Shown here in pieces: positions 9,483-18,252 of a DNA stretch of 64,000 nucleotides. The stretch's first letter is position 1. Each line of letters opens with the position of its first letter. The notes below the pieces were generated by a model. It saw only the letters and a program-made list of their open reading frames with translations. It did not search any database and was not told the origin of the DNA. The DNA is taken from the NCBI RefSeq assembly GCF_007989805.1, contig NZ_BJUB01000015.1, forward strand, positions 20,090 through 84,089. Direction: 5' to 3'. The position numbers were made by a program, and so were the translations under genes. Source of the stretch: Cellulomonas xylanilytica (GTDB lineage Bacteria > Actinomycetota > Actinomycetes > Actinomycetales > Cellulomonadaceae).

Positions 9483-9890
9483 TCAGCCGGAGATGACGAC
9501 CGCGAGCTTCGCCACCGCGGACGCGGGGACGACCGGCGAGACCGCCAGCGTGGTGGTCGCGGCGGCGGTCGCCGTGAGCTCGGCACCGAGGAGGTTGTCG
9601 CCCGTGTCGAGCAGGGACACCTTGACCGCCTTGCCGACGCAGCCGGCCTCGACGCCCGACAGGACGACCTGCGTGACCTTGTAGCCGACGGGCGCGGCCG
9701 TGGTGTAGCCGGTGGCGTAGGTCGCGGTGATGGGGGCCGTCTGGCAGGGCGCCACCACGGTCGTCGTGGCGCCGAGCGTGCTGCTCGACGCGTTGAGCTG
9801 GGCGGCGGCGGCCAGCGAGAGGCCGGCGATGCCGACGACGGCGAGGCCGATCGCGGCGGACTTGCGGGTGGTGGAGCGGGCCGAGGTCAT
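9483..9890 (-). CDS. Small exported SipW-dependent-type protein
   Basis: 135 aa. The N-terminus MTSARSTTRKSAAIGLAVVG... is a basic region plus hydrophobic core of the alternate (SipW-dependent) signal type. It ends in AQLNASSSTLG, with a weak cleavage site. The exported part is about 100 residues of Thr/Ala/Val-rich beta sequence with a single pair of cysteines (VAPCQT and AGCVG), like a small filament subunit. An AGGAG site precedes the ATG. As first gene of the operon it should be the most expressed, as expected for a structural subunit. The substrate relation to the adjacent peptidase is inferred. Confidence 0.75.
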   Translation of the reverse strand: MTSARSTTRKSAAIGLAVVGIAGLSLAAAAQLNASSSTLGATTTVVAPCQTAPITATYATGYTTAAPVGYKVTQVVLSGVEAGCVGKAVKVSLLDTGDNLLGAELTATAAATTTLAVSPVVPASAVAKLAVVISG

Positions 9891-10132
9891 GGGATCTCCT
9901 GCTGGGGACGAGGTGCGAGCCGGCGGCGGATCCCGCAGCGCTCGGGCGGACACCGTCACCGAGGAGCGGCCGGGGTCCGTGCTGGGGTGACGCTAGGTCG
10001 CGGCACGCCCGCCGTCGGACGGCCTCGGGGTGGCAGCACCCACCCCGCCCGACATGCCCAGTTCTTTCACCCAGCACATACAGGGCGCATCCGTCAAGTA
10101 GGACACGCGTCCAACAACGGGCCGCCCGCCGC

Positions 10133-11299
10133 CTACTGCAGGCCGGCCCCCAGCGGCAGCCACGCCTCGAGGTGCGCGCCCCGCTCCCGGCCCGGCGTCA
10201 GCGACAGCCGGCCGCCCGCGAGCGACAGCCGGGTCTCCAGCCGGGCCGTGCCCGACGGCGCCCCCGCGGAGGCCGGGACGTAGAGGTCGCCGTCGTTGCG
10301 CACGCTCACGTGCAGGACGCCGTCGACCAGGTCGAGCTCGACGGCGATCGACGAGGCGGGCCCGTGCTTGAGCGCGTTGGACACGGCCTCCTCCACCACC
10401 CGCACGGCCAGCAGCCGCTCGCTGATCGTCAGGGAGGACCCGGTCGGGTCGTCGACCGCACGGACCGCGTCGCTCACCGTCAGCCGGGTCGCGATGCTGG
10501 CGGGCAGGCGACCGAGCAGCGCACGCAGCGCCGGGACCAGACCCAGCTCGAGGCGGTCCGGGTACAGCAGCCGGCTCATCTGGCGCACGTCGATGTCGCG
10601 CGCCTCGTCCAGCTCCGTACGGACCCAGGCCAGGGACTCTGCGTCGGCGGCGTCCAGCCGGTCGGCGCGGTCGAGCACCTCGGCCAGCCGCGCGTCCACC
10701 AGGACCAGCTTCGACTGCAGCGTGCCGTGCAGCCCCTCGGCCACCGCGCGCCGCACCCGGATCTCCTCCTGCTCGAGCGCCTTGACCGCGAGCTCGACGT
10801 GGACGGCGTCGCGCGCGGCCGCACGGGTCCGCACGCGGGCCTTCTGCCGGGTGGCCAGCGCCCACATCCCGATCCCCGCCGACACGGCACCGAGCAGGAA
10901 CCCGCTGAGCACCTCCGCGTCGCGCGTGGCCTCGGTGGGCTCGTCGTAGACGCCGAAGACGACCTGGGCGACGTACCGGGCCCCGCCCGCGGCGGCCGCG
11001 GCCCCGACCACGCACAGCACCTTGGTCCACCAGCGACGCGCCCGGTGCGCCTGGACCGCCGCGAGGACGCCGATGAGCACGACCACCGCGACCGCGTTGG
11101 CCAGCATCCGCGCGGCGAACGGCACGTACTGCCACGCGGGCACCAGGTTGGCGTAGACGTAGGTGGACTGCAGCGCGGCGCCCAGGCCGTAGCCGAGCGC
11201 GATGATCGCCGATCCCCGCAGCAGCGTCACCTGGTCCTGCCGGCTGTCCCGCCGGCGCTGCGCGACGACGGCAGCCGTGTCGGTCGACGACGACGACAT
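10133..11299 (-). CDS. NarL-type membrane sensor histidine kinase
   Basis: 388 aa. Four hydrophobic helices occupy about residues 27-150. A helical dimerisation segment follows with LEQEEIRVRRAVAEGLHGTLQ, then a HATPase domain (N-box VEEAVSNALKHG near 325). The phospho-acceptor His is followed by Gly (LHGTLQ) where classic HisKA_3 kinases have LHD. The G1/G2 boxes are loose and the C-terminus ends shortly after the ATPase fold. It is divergent from the response regulator at 11388, which is presumably its partner. Confidence 0.82.
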   Translation of the reverse strand: MSSSSTDTAAVVAQRRRDSRQDQVTLLRGSAIIALGYGLGAALQSTYVYANLVPAWQYVPFAARMLANAVAVVVLIGVLAAVQAHRARRWWTKVLCVVGAAAAAGGARYVAQVVFGVYDEPTEATRDAEVLSGFLLGAVSAGIGMWALATRQKARVRTRAAARDAVHVELAVKALEQEEIRVRRAVAEGLHGTLQSKLVLVDARLAEVLDRADRLDAADAESLAWVRTELDEARDIDVRQMSRLLYPDRLELGLVPALRALLGRLPASIATRLTVSDAVRAVDDPTGSSLTISERLLAVRVVEEAVSNALKHGPASSIAVELDLVDGVLHVSVRNDGDLYVPASAGAPSGTARLETRLSLAGGRLSLTPGRERGAHLEAWLPLGAGLQ

Positions 11300-11387
11300 C
11301 GTGCCCCCTGTACGCAGTCGAGTGACGTTCATGGTCCACCCGTGCGGGCCCGCGCATCGGACCCGCGCGCAGACGATACTGGCGGCG

Positions 11388-12059
11388 ATGACAGATCCCA
11401 CCACCGGTCCCCTCCGCGTCGCGGTCGTCGAGGACCAGCCGCTGTTCCGCTCGATGCTCGAGCACACCCTGTCCGGGACCACCGGCCTGCAGGTCGTCGC
11501 GGCCGTCGGCACGGTCACCGAGGCGGTGCGCGTGCTGCGCCCCGGGTCGGTCGACTGCGTGATCCTCGACATCGACCTGCCCGACGGGAACGGCATCGCG
11601 CTCGGCGTGACCCTGCGCCGTCGGACCCCCACGCTCGGCATCCTCCTGCTCTCCGCGCACGACGCCATGGACCTCCTGCTGGACCTCCCCGCGGACGTCG
11701 CGGCGGGCTGGGGCTACCTGTCCAAGACGTCGTCGACGAGCGAAGAGGTGCTGGTCAGCGCGGTGCGCGCGGCCGCCGTCGGCGAGACTGTGCTGGACCC
11801 GGCGCTGCTCGAGCGGATGACGCCGCGGGCGGGGTCCGCCGTCGCCCGGCTGACCGACCGGCAGTACGAGGTGCTCCGGCTGCTGGCCGCGGGCCTGTCG
11901 AACGCGGGCATCGGGGACCGCCTGGGCATCACCGAGAAGTCCGTGCAGAACCACGTCAACGGCATGTACGCGACGCTCGGGATCGACTCCGACCCGCAGC
12001 GCAACCCGCGCGTCAGCGCCGCCCTCCGGCTGCTCGAGGAGACCGGTCCGGCGGACTGA
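11388..12059 (+). CDS. NarL/LuxR-family response regulator
   Basis: 223 aa. The receiver domain (1-120) begins RVAVVEDQPLFRSM, with the phospho-acceptor Asp in VILDIDLPDGNG. The C-terminal LuxR-type helix-turn-helix has LTDRQYEVLRLLAAGLSNAGIGDRLGITEKSVQNHV, of which the recognition helix is the last third. It is a DNA-binding transcription factor acting with the divergent kinase. The Lys of the receiver is present in YLSKTSS. The ATG follows 88 nt of shared intergenic DNA. Confidence 0.9.
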   Translation: MTDPTTGPLRVAVVEDQPLFRSMLEHTLSGTTGLQVVAAVGTVTEAVRVLRPGSVDCVILDIDLPDGNGIALGVTLRRRTPTLGILLLSAHDAMDLLLDLPADVAAGWGYLSKTSSTSEEVLVSAVRAAAVGETVLDPALLERMTPRAGSAVARLTDRQYEVLRLLAAGLSNAGIGDRLGITEKSVQNHVNGMYATLGIDSDPQRNPRVSAALRLLEETGPAD

Positions 12060-12094
12060 CCCCCTCCGTCAGATTCACCCGCCATGATCGACGA

Positions 12095-12694
12095 ATGACC
12101 ACACCCCCGACCACCACGACCGTCCGCGGGGAGGACTGGTACGCCCGGGACCTGTCCGGCCAGGAGTTCCGCAACGTGGAGTTCGTGGACCTCGACCTGA
12201 CCGAGACCTTCGGGGTGGGTGCCGTGTTCGAGGAGTGCGTGTTCCGGCACGCGAAGCTCAATGCGTCCGTGCACACCGACGCGGCGTTCACGAACTGCAC
12301 GTTCACGCGGTCCACGTTCTTCGACGTGCGGTTCGAGCGGTGCAAGGCGATCGGCTCGCGCTTCGAGGACTGCACCTGGGACATCGCCAAGGTGGAGGGC
12401 GGCAACTGGTCGTTCGTCTCCCTGACCAAGGCGGACCTGCACTCCGCGTCGTTCACCGGCGTGCGCCTGCGCGAGGCCGACCTGACGGGGGTACGCGCCG
12501 TGGGCGGCACCCTGCGCGACTGCGACCTGGCCGGCGCGTGGCTGGACCGCGCCGACCTGACGGGGTGCGACCTGCGCGGCAGCGACCTCACGGGCATCGA
12601 CCCCGCGACGGTCACCCTCGACCGCGCGATCATCACGCTGCCGCAGGCCGTGACGATCATCGAGGCGATGGGGCTGGACCTCCGGGTGGACTGA
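12095..12694 (+). CDS. Pentapeptide-repeat protein
   Basis: 199 aa. It is built of A(D/N)LXX-type five-residue repeats from about residue 20 to 170: DLDLTE, CVFRHAKLN, CTFTRSTF, ADLHSASF, ADLTGVR, CDLAGAW, ADLTGCDLRGSDLTG. This predicts a right-handed quadrilateral beta-helix. There is no signal peptide or membrane helix. Some members mimic DNA and protect gyrase; most have no known function, and nothing here decides. The stop is followed 20 nt later by the tRNA-Thr gene on the other strand. Confidence 0.88.
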   Translation: MTTPPTTTTVRGEDWYARDLSGQEFRNVEFVDLDLTETFGVGAVFEECVFRHAKLNASVHTDAAFTNCTFTRSTFFDVRFERCKAIGSRFEDCTWDIAKVEGGNWSFVSLTKADLHSASFTGVRLREADLTGVRAVGGTLRDCDLAGAWLDRADLTGCDLRGSDLTGIDPATVTLDRAIITLPQAVTIIEAMGLDLRVD

Positions 12695-12714
12695 CGCACC
12701 GGAGAGCCGGGTGG

Positions 12715-12788
12715 AGCCCCCTATCGGATTCGAACCGATGACCCCCTGTTTACAAGACAGGTGCTCTGGCCGACTGAGCTAAGGAGGC
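12715..12788 (-). tRNA. tRNA-Thr (anticodon UGU)
   Basis: The cloverleaf is read on the minus strand. The 7-bp acceptor pairs GCCTCCT with AGGGGGC (one G-U). The D-arm carries AGCTCAGTCGG. The anticodon stem CCTGT/ACAGG holds the loop CTTGTAA with anticodon TGT, and the T-arm contains GGTTCGAATCC. The discriminator base is T and a CCA end is encoded immediately after (12714-12712). Confidence 0.95.
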
Positions 12789-12844
12789 GGGCGGGCCCAG
12801 GATAACCGGGCGCCCCGTGCTGGGGCGCCCGGTCACCTCGGCGG

Positions 12845-13750
12845 TCAGGACTTGGCGGCGTCGACGGCCTGCTTGAGGGCGCCGGGGGTCTGCCAGTCGG
12901 TGAAGGGCTCACCGTTGATGAGCACGGTGGGCGTCGAGAACTCCGGCACGTCGGTGCCCGCCTGGGCGGTCGCGGCGGCGCTCCACGGGGCGAAGGTCCG
13001 CCACGTGCCCGCGGTGGACTCCTCGTCCTGCGTGGCGAAGGTGCCGTCCACCGTGTCGGTGAAGGTGTCCGTGACCTCGGCCGGGACCCCGAGGTCCTGC
13101 GCGATCTGGGCGATCTCGGCGTCGGAGCGGCCCGAGGTGCCCTCGGCGGGCTGGTCGTCGTACATCGCGGTGACGAAGTCGGTGAAGTGCTCCGGCGACT
13201 GGTCGGCGACGATCGCCGTGGCGTTGACCGCACGCGTCGAGTACGAGCTGCCCGCGGCCAGGCGGTCGAGGATCGAGACGGGGTGGTACGTGATGGTCAC
13301 GCCACCCTCCTCGAGCATCGCGTCGAGGTCGGCGGAGTTGGTCTGGTCGAACTGGCCGCAGTACGGGCACATGTAGTCGAAGTAGACGGTGAGGTCGACG
13401 TCTCCCTCGCCGACGGTGCCGACGTCGTCCGCGCTTGTGCCGCTGACGGGGATGCCGCCCTTGTCGTTGGCGGGGGCCGGCGCGGTGACGTCGTCGAGCG
13501 ACGGCGCGATCACGCCCTCGACGCCCTGGCCGTACGCGACGTTCGAGTTGGCGGCCTCGTTGGCCCTGTTCTGGTTCACGATGGAGAACGCGACGGCGAC
13601 GAGCGCGGCGATGGCGACGACGAGACCGCTGATCGCGAGGATCCGGTTCCGCTTGGCCTTGCGCTCCTGCTCCTTGCGCATCTGCGCGGCCTTGGCGCGG
13701 GCCTCGTCGCGGCGGACCGCCTTGGTGGGACGTGGGTCGTTGGTGGGCAT
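12845..13750 (-). CDS. DsbA-family membrane-anchored thioredoxin-fold protein
   Basis: 301 aa. A basic cytoplasmic segment (1-35) precedes one transmembrane helix (RILAISGLVVAIAALVAVAFSIV). An acidic linker and an extracytoplasmic thioredoxin_4/DsbA domain (about 110-300) follow, with the active site MCPYCGQF and a cis-Pro loop FSTPTVLING. It probably oxidises or isomerises disulfides in exported proteins. The ATG has an AGGAG site. The next gene upstream is an uncharacterised membrane protein 38 nt away, so the two may be co-transcribed. Confidence 0.9.
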   Translation of the reverse strand: MPTNDPRPTKAVRRDEARAKAAQMRKEQERKAKRNRILAISGLVVAIAALVAVAFSIVNQNRANEAANSNVAYGQGVEGVIAPSLDDVTAPAPANDKGGIPVSGTSADDVGTVGEGDVDLTVYFDYMCPYCGQFDQTNSADLDAMLEEGGVTITYHPVSILDRLAAGSSYSTRAVNATAIVADQSPEHFTDFVTAMYDDQPAEGTSGRSDAEIAQIAQDLGVPAEVTDTFTDTVDGTFATQDEESTAGTWRTFAPWSAAATAQAGTDVPEFSTPTVLINGEPFTDWQTPGALKQAVDAAKS

Positions 13751-13788
13751 GCGAGGACTCCTGGGAGGTCGTGGGTCGGGGGTGGGCG

Positions 13789-14286
13789 TCAGGCCACGAC
13801 CGGCGGACCCCGTCGCGCGATGCTGCCCGCGAGCACCCGCTCCGTCCACGCAGGGATGACGGCTGTCGCCAGGAGGGGGACGCGCGCGTCGACCGGGAGC
13901 GGCCGCACGGCGCGGACCGCACCGAGCAGGGCTCGTCCGGCGAGGAGCCGCACCTGCCGCGCCGCGCGCACGAGCAGGGCCGACAGGCCGACGCCGCACA
14001 CGGTGAGCAGGAGGTACAGGGCGGCGACGGGGGCGGCCACGCTGAGCAGGACGACCGCACCCTGGGACATCGTGCCCAGCCCGTAGGCGCCCTCCGGGCA
14101 GTCCGCGGCGTCGCGCAGCACCGACAGGCGCAGCCCGAGCGGCCCGAGGACGCCCGCGGCGCTGACGCAGTCGTGCAGGAGCACGCGGCCCTGGGCGGCG
14201 ACGACGGCAGCGAGCCCGGCGAACGCGACCGCGGCGACCAGCGACAGGCGCGGGGCAGCCCGGTGCGGCCCTCGTCGCGCGGTCAT
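13789..14286 (-). CDS. Uncharacterised membrane protein
   Basis: 165 aa with two clear hydrophobic helices (about 14-32 and 72-100) and an external loop with Cys (LHDC, ADCPEG). The C-terminal half is basic (VRAARQVRLLAG) and ends near ARRGPP. No family is recognised. It sits 38 nt upstream of the DsbA-like gene on the same strand, so a link to envelope thiol chemistry is possible but unproven. Confidence 0.7.
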   Translation of the reverse strand: MTARRGPHRAAPRLSLVAAVAFAGLAAVVAAQGRVLLHDCVSAAGVLGPLGLRLSVLRDAADCPEGAYGLGTMSQGAVVLLSVAAPVAALYLLLTVCGVGLSALLVRAARQVRLLAGRALLGAVRAVRPLPVDARVPLLATAVIPAWTERVLAGSIARRGPPVVA

Positions 14287-14327
14287 GCGGCACAGCGTAG
14301 GGCGCGGGGCTGTGGATCGGGGCACGC

Positions 14328-14744
14328 TCACGACGCCCTGGGGTGCCGGACCACCTCGACGTCGAACCCGAACGACCGCTTCCAGTCCTGCGCGAGCCGC
14401 CCGCCGGCCCGGCGCACGATGCCGCGCAGCCACCACTCGTCGGGGTCGATGCCCGGGAACGCGTGCTCGACGAGCAGCGGCTGGAACCGCGCGTCGATCG
14501 TCGCGACCCGGCGCCGGAACCCCGCCATCTCCGGGAATCCCGCGAGGCCCGGGTCGCGCATCGCGGCCTCGATCGTGGTGCGGGCCATCGCCTCGTTGCC
14601 GTACGCGAACTCGTCGCCGCGGTAGCCGCGCTCGCACTCGGCGACGAAGCTGGCCCAGCGGTCCAGCAGCTCGGCGGGGCTGTCGTCGCGCCAGACGCCG
14701 CGCGCGCGCACCACCGCGGTGAAGGCCTCCTCGAACGCCGTCAC
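14328..14744 (-). CDS. Immunity-like protein of a toxin/immunity-type pair
   Basis: 138 aa, mostly helical and acidic, without signal peptide. The pattern ELLDRWASFVAECERGY...AYGNEAMARTTIE...FPEMAGFRRRVATIDARFQPLL...WWLRGI resembles, from memory, immunity proteins encoded next to polymorphic or contact-dependent toxins. The start is a GTG overlapping the stop of the 56-aa gene upstream (GTGA), so the two are translationally coupled. Function is inferred from pattern and context only. Confidence 0.62.
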   Translation of the reverse strand: MTAFEEAFTAVVRARGVWRDDSPAELLDRWASFVAECERGYRGDEFAYGNEAMARTTIEAAMRDPGLAGFPEMAGFRRRVATIDARFQPLLVEHAFPGIDPDEWWLRGIVRRAGGRLAQDWKRSFGFDVEVVRHPRAS

Positions 14745-14911
14745 TTGGCGATCTCGCGCAGGAAGTACTCGTACCCCTCGTCGGGGCGGAAGTAGGCCAC
14801 GATCACGTCGCCGCGGAACACCCCGAGCGCGCCGTTGCTGTGGTCGTAGCGGACCACGTCACCGTTGCTGCGGCGCCCCGCCACGACCTGTGCCTCTGCC
14901 TCTGCGGACAT
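14741..14911 (-). CDS. 56-aa toxin-tip-like small protein
   Basis: The ATG at 14911 opens a 56-aa frame ending RPDEGYEYFLREIAK. The pattern RYDHSNGALGVFRGDVIVAYFRPDEG...YF resembles the C-terminal end of polymorphic-toxin nuclease domains, where a YD-xxx-N-xFGV...TxFKPD...YF motif recurs. Here it stands alone, with no secretion or repeat domains. It overlaps the next gene by GTGA, a toxin-then-immunity order. It could be a worn-down remnant kept with its immunity gene, or a stand-alone module. The coding call is supported by the coupled overlap and high third-position GC. Confidence 0.6.
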   Translation of the reverse strand: MSAEAEAQVVAGRRSNGDVVRYDHSNGALGVFRGDVIVAYFRPDEGYEYFLREIAK

Positions 14912-15007
14912 GTCTGCGCACCCTCCCCCCGGTCACCGGCCTTCACCCAAGAGGGTGAGCGCACGACACGCCAGCGGGGTCCCGCATGGCGAGACGCGCC
15001 GAAACGG

Positions 15008-16708
15008 TTAGGGGAGCACCGGGGTGGGCAGCGGCGCCCAGGTGATGGAGGCGCCGGTGAGGATCTGCACGACGAACACGGCGGACACGGCGAGCAGGAC
15101 GACGGTCGCGACGAGGGCGCCCAGGGGTCCCGGGGCCACGACGGCCAGCACCCGCCGGGCACCGGTGCGGGTCATCAGCGACAGCGGCCCCCACCAGACG
15201 ACGGCCCCTCCGAGCAGCACGAACGTGCCGACCAGGATCGTCGCGGTCAGCCCCTGCGGCTCCTGGCCGGACGGCGAGCCGCCCACCGCCCAGTGGTCGT
15301 TCCCGACGAGCCACCAGGACACCCCGAGCAGGATCACGAGGACGCTGCCGGCGACGACGAGGGACGGCACCAGCCCGACCACCGACCGCAGCAGGTGCCA
15401 CGGGACGCTGACGACGGCGATCGCCCGGTCCGAGCGTCGGACCCCGGCCCGCTCCCGTCGCGTGTACATGGCCTCGACGGTCGAGCCGGCCGTCCGGACC
15501 ACCACGACGAGCAGCACGAACACCACGAGCGTGACGCCCGGGTAGAGGGCGCCCGCCGAGCCGAGGAGCACTGCGGCCGCGAGCAGGGTGCCCCAGCGCC
15601 GGAGCGCCGGCGGGCGCTCGTAGCCGGAGCCCTCGGGCTCCGGCTCCTCGGACGCGTCGAGGTCCTCCTCGATCCAGTCGACGCCGTCGGGGTCGTCGTC
15701 GGGCTCGAGCCCGGGCTCGGGCTCCTCGACGGCGGTCGGGTCGAACGCGCGCGTCCGGCCGTCGTTCGCGGCGACCACCGGGGCGGCGGCGACCACGGGC
15801 GCCACGGCGACGGTCGCCGGTGCCGGGCCCAGGACGGTCGTCCCGACCACGTCGCCGGCGGACAGGACGGTGGTGTCCGTCTCGTCGGCGAGGGGCTCCC
15901 CCTCGGCGACCACCAGGGTGAGCGCGGCGACGACGTCGTCCGGGGACGTGCGGTCGGCCGCGGCGGGGGCCAGGGCACGCCGCAGCGCCGCCGCCGTCAG
16001 CGGGCCCAGGCCGTCGAGGTCGACGTCCCCGCTCCGGGCCCGGGCCAGCACGGCCTCGAGCGGGCGGCTGCCGAACGGCGGCCGGCCCGTGGCGGCGAAC
16101 ACGAGGATCGCCGCCCAGCCCCAGAAGTCGGACGCGGCGTCCGGCTCGGCGCCGTCCAGCAGCTCGGGCGCCAGGTACCCGGGGGTGCCCAGCACGAGGC
16201 CGTCGGCGGTCAGCTTGGAGTCGTCGGCGGCCTGCGCGAGGCCGAAGTCGATGAGCACCGGTCGGTCGTCGCCGACGATGACGTTGGACGGCTTCAGGTC
16301 CCGGTGCACCACGCCGGCGCCGTGCACCGCGACGAGCGTGTCCCGCAGGCCTTCGGCCAGGTCCAGCAGCTCCTCGGCGTCCAGCGTCCCGCGCTCGCGG
16401 ACGTGCTCCTCGAGGTTGTCCCCCGGCACCAGCTCGGTGACCAGGAACGCCTCCGTCGAGTCCGCCTCGGCGTCCAGCACCGCGGCCACGCCCGGGTGGC
16501 GGAGCTTCTGCAGGGCGTGCACCTCGCGGCGGAGCCGGTCCCGGGTCACCGCGTCGGACCCGACGTGCGGGTGCAGCAGCTTGAGCGCCACCGCGTCGCC
16601 GCCGCCGTCCACGGCCCGGTAGACGGTCCCCATCCCGCCCGAGCCGAGGGGGGCGACGACGGTGTACCCGCCGATCTCCGACCCCGGCTCCAGCCCGATC
16701 CGTTCCAT
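15008..16708 (-). CDS. Membrane Ser/Thr protein kinase (PknB-like)
   Basis: 566 aa. The kinase domain (about 13-260) has a glycine loop (PLGSGGMGTVYRAV), the VALK lysine, the catalytic loop HRDLKPSN, the magnesium-binding DFG and GTPGYLAPE. An acidic Ala/Val-rich linker (270-345) is followed by five or so hydrophobic helices (about 355-566). The C-terminus is membrane-embedded; the PASTA repeats of classic PknB are absent, so the sensory input differs. It is divergent from otsA across 95 nt. Confidence 0.92.
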   Translation of the reverse strand: MERIGLEPGSEIGGYTVVAPLGSGGMGTVYRAVDGGGDAVALKLLHPHVGSDAVTRDRLRREVHALQKLRHPGVAAVLDAEADSTEAFLVTELVPGDNLEEHVRERGTLDAEELLDLAEGLRDTLVAVHGAGVVHRDLKPSNVIVGDDRPVLIDFGLAQAADDSKLTADGLVLGTPGYLAPELLDGAEPDAASDFWGWAAILVFAATGRPPFGSRPLEAVLARARSGDVDLDGLGPLTAAALRRALAPAAADRTSPDDVVAALTLVVAEGEPLADETDTTVLSAGDVVGTTVLGPAPATVAVAPVVAAAPVVAANDGRTRAFDPTAVEEPEPGLEPDDDPDGVDWIEEDLDASEEPEPEGSGYERPPALRRWGTLLAAAVLLGSAGALYPGVTLVVFVLLVVVVRTAGSTVEAMYTRRERAGVRRSDRAIAVVSVPWHLLRSVVGLVPSLVVAGSVLVILLGVSWWLVGNDHWAVGGSPSGQEPQGLTATILVGTFVLLGGAVVWWGPLSLMTRTGARRVLAVVAPGPLGALVATVVLLAVSAVFVVQILTGASITWAPLPTPVLP

Positions 16709-16803
16709 CCAGGCACCGTAACCGCCGGTCCACGAGGACCGCCCGCAACGCGCTGCACGACCTGCACGGATAGGGTCGACGCGACCCGAGGAGTTGATCT
16801 GTC

Positions 16804-18252
16804 TTGCCTTCCGACGCGCCCGCGCACGGCTACGACTTCGTCGTCGTCGCGAACCGTCTGCCCGTGGACGTGAGCCTGGACGACGACGGCGAACCCACCT
16901 GGACCCGGTCCCCCGGCGGTCTCGTCACGGCGCTCGCGCCGGTGATGGCGAGCACCACCGGTGCGTGGGTCGGCTGGGGTGGCTCGCCCGACCTGGAGCT
17001 CGAGCCGTTCGACGTGGACGGCACCGAGCTGATCCCGGTGATGCTGTCCGAGGACGACATCGAGAAGTTCTACGAGGGCTTCTCCAACGACACCCTGTGG
17101 CCGCTCTACCACGACGTCATCGAGCCGCCGGCCTTCCACCGCCACTGGTGGGACGCCTACCAGAGGGTGAACCGGCGCTTCGCGCAGGCGGCCGCCGAGC
17201 AGGCTGCCCAGGGCGCGACGGTGTGGGTGCACGACTACCAGCTGCAGCTGGTCCCCCAGCTGCTGCGGGACCTGCGGCCCGACCTGCGCATCGGCTACTT
17301 CCACCACATCCCGTTCCCGCCCCTGGAGCTGTTCGCGCAGCTGCCGTGGCGGGTCCAGGTGATCGAGGGCCTGCTCGGCGCCGACCTCGTCGGGTTCCAG
17401 CGGGCCGGAGACGCCGCGAACTTCGTCCGCACCGTGCGCCGGCTCACCGACCTCACGACGCGCGGGCAGATGATCACGCTCAACGAGGCGGAGGGGCACG
17501 TCGGACGGGGCCGGCACGTGCGCGCCGCGGCGTTCCCCATCTCGATCGACTCGCACGCGTTCGACGAGCTGGCACGGACCGACTCGGTCCGCGAGCGCGC
17601 GCGGCAGATCCGCCGCGAGCTGGGCGACCCCGAGTACCTGCTGCTGGGCGTCGACCGCCTCGACTACACCAAGGGCATCCGGCACCGCATCAAGGCGTAC
17701 GGCGAGCTCCTGCTGGACGGCCGGCTGTCCCCGCAGAGCACGACGCTGGTGCAGGTGGCCAGCCCCAGCCGGGAGAACGTGGGCGCCTACCAGCAGCTGC
17801 GCGACGACGTCGAGCTGCTCGTCGGCCGGATCAACGGCGACTACGGGCAGGTGGGCCACGCGCCCGTGCAGTACCTGCACCAGTCGTTCCCCATGGAGGA
17901 GATGGCCGCGCTGTACCTGGCGGCCGACGTCATGCTGGTCACGGCCCTGCGCGACGGGATGAACCTGGTGGCCAAGGAGTACGTGGCGGCCCGGTCCGAC
18001 GACCGCGGCGCCCTGGTGCTCTCCGAGTTCACGGGTGCCGCCGACGAGCTCACGGGCTCGGTGCTGGTCAACCCGCACGACATCGACGGGATGAAGGACG
18101 CGATCACGTACGCGGTGCACATGGACGCGCGCGAGTCCCGCAAGCGCATGCGCCGGCTGCGGCGCCGGGTGCTCGGGCACGACGTCGTCGCCTGGTCCGA
18201 GGACTTCCTCGCCGCCCTCAACGCCGTCCCCGTGCGAGCCTCCCGTGACTGA
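16804..18252 (+). CDS. otsA: Trehalose-6-phosphate synthase
   Basis: 482 aa, GT20 family. It joins UDP- or GDP-glucose to glucose-6-phosphate in the cytosol, the first step of trehalose synthesis. Recognisable motifs are NRLPVDV near the N-terminus, SPGGLVTAL, VWVHDYQLQLVPQLLR, HHIPFPP, DRLDYTKGI and ALRDGMNLVAKEYVAA. The start is TTG at 16804 with GAGGAG about 10 nt upstream; no ATG or GTG fits better. Its end overlaps otsB by 8 nt. Confidence 0.97.
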   Translation: MPSDAPAHGYDFVVVANRLPVDVSLDDDGEPTWTRSPGGLVTALAPVMASTTGAWVGWGGSPDLELEPFDVDGTELIPVMLSEDDIEKFYEGFSNDTLWPLYHDVIEPPAFHRHWWDAYQRVNRRFAQAAAEQAAQGATVWVHDYQLQLVPQLLRDLRPDLRIGYFHHIPFPPLELFAQLPWRVQVIEGLLGADLVGFQRAGDAANFVRTVRRLTDLTTRGQMITLNEAEGHVGRGRHVRAAAFPISIDSHAFDELARTDSVRERARQIRRELGDPEYLLLGVDRLDYTKGIRHRIKAYGELLLDGRLSPQSTTLVQVASPSRENVGAYQQLRDDVELLVGRINGDYGQVGHAPVQYLHQSFPMEEMAALYLAADVMLVTALRDGMNLVAKEYVAARSDDRGALVLSEFTGAADELTGSVLVNPHDIDGMKDAITYAVHMDARESRKRMRRLRRRVLGHDVVAWSEDFLAALNAVPVRASRD

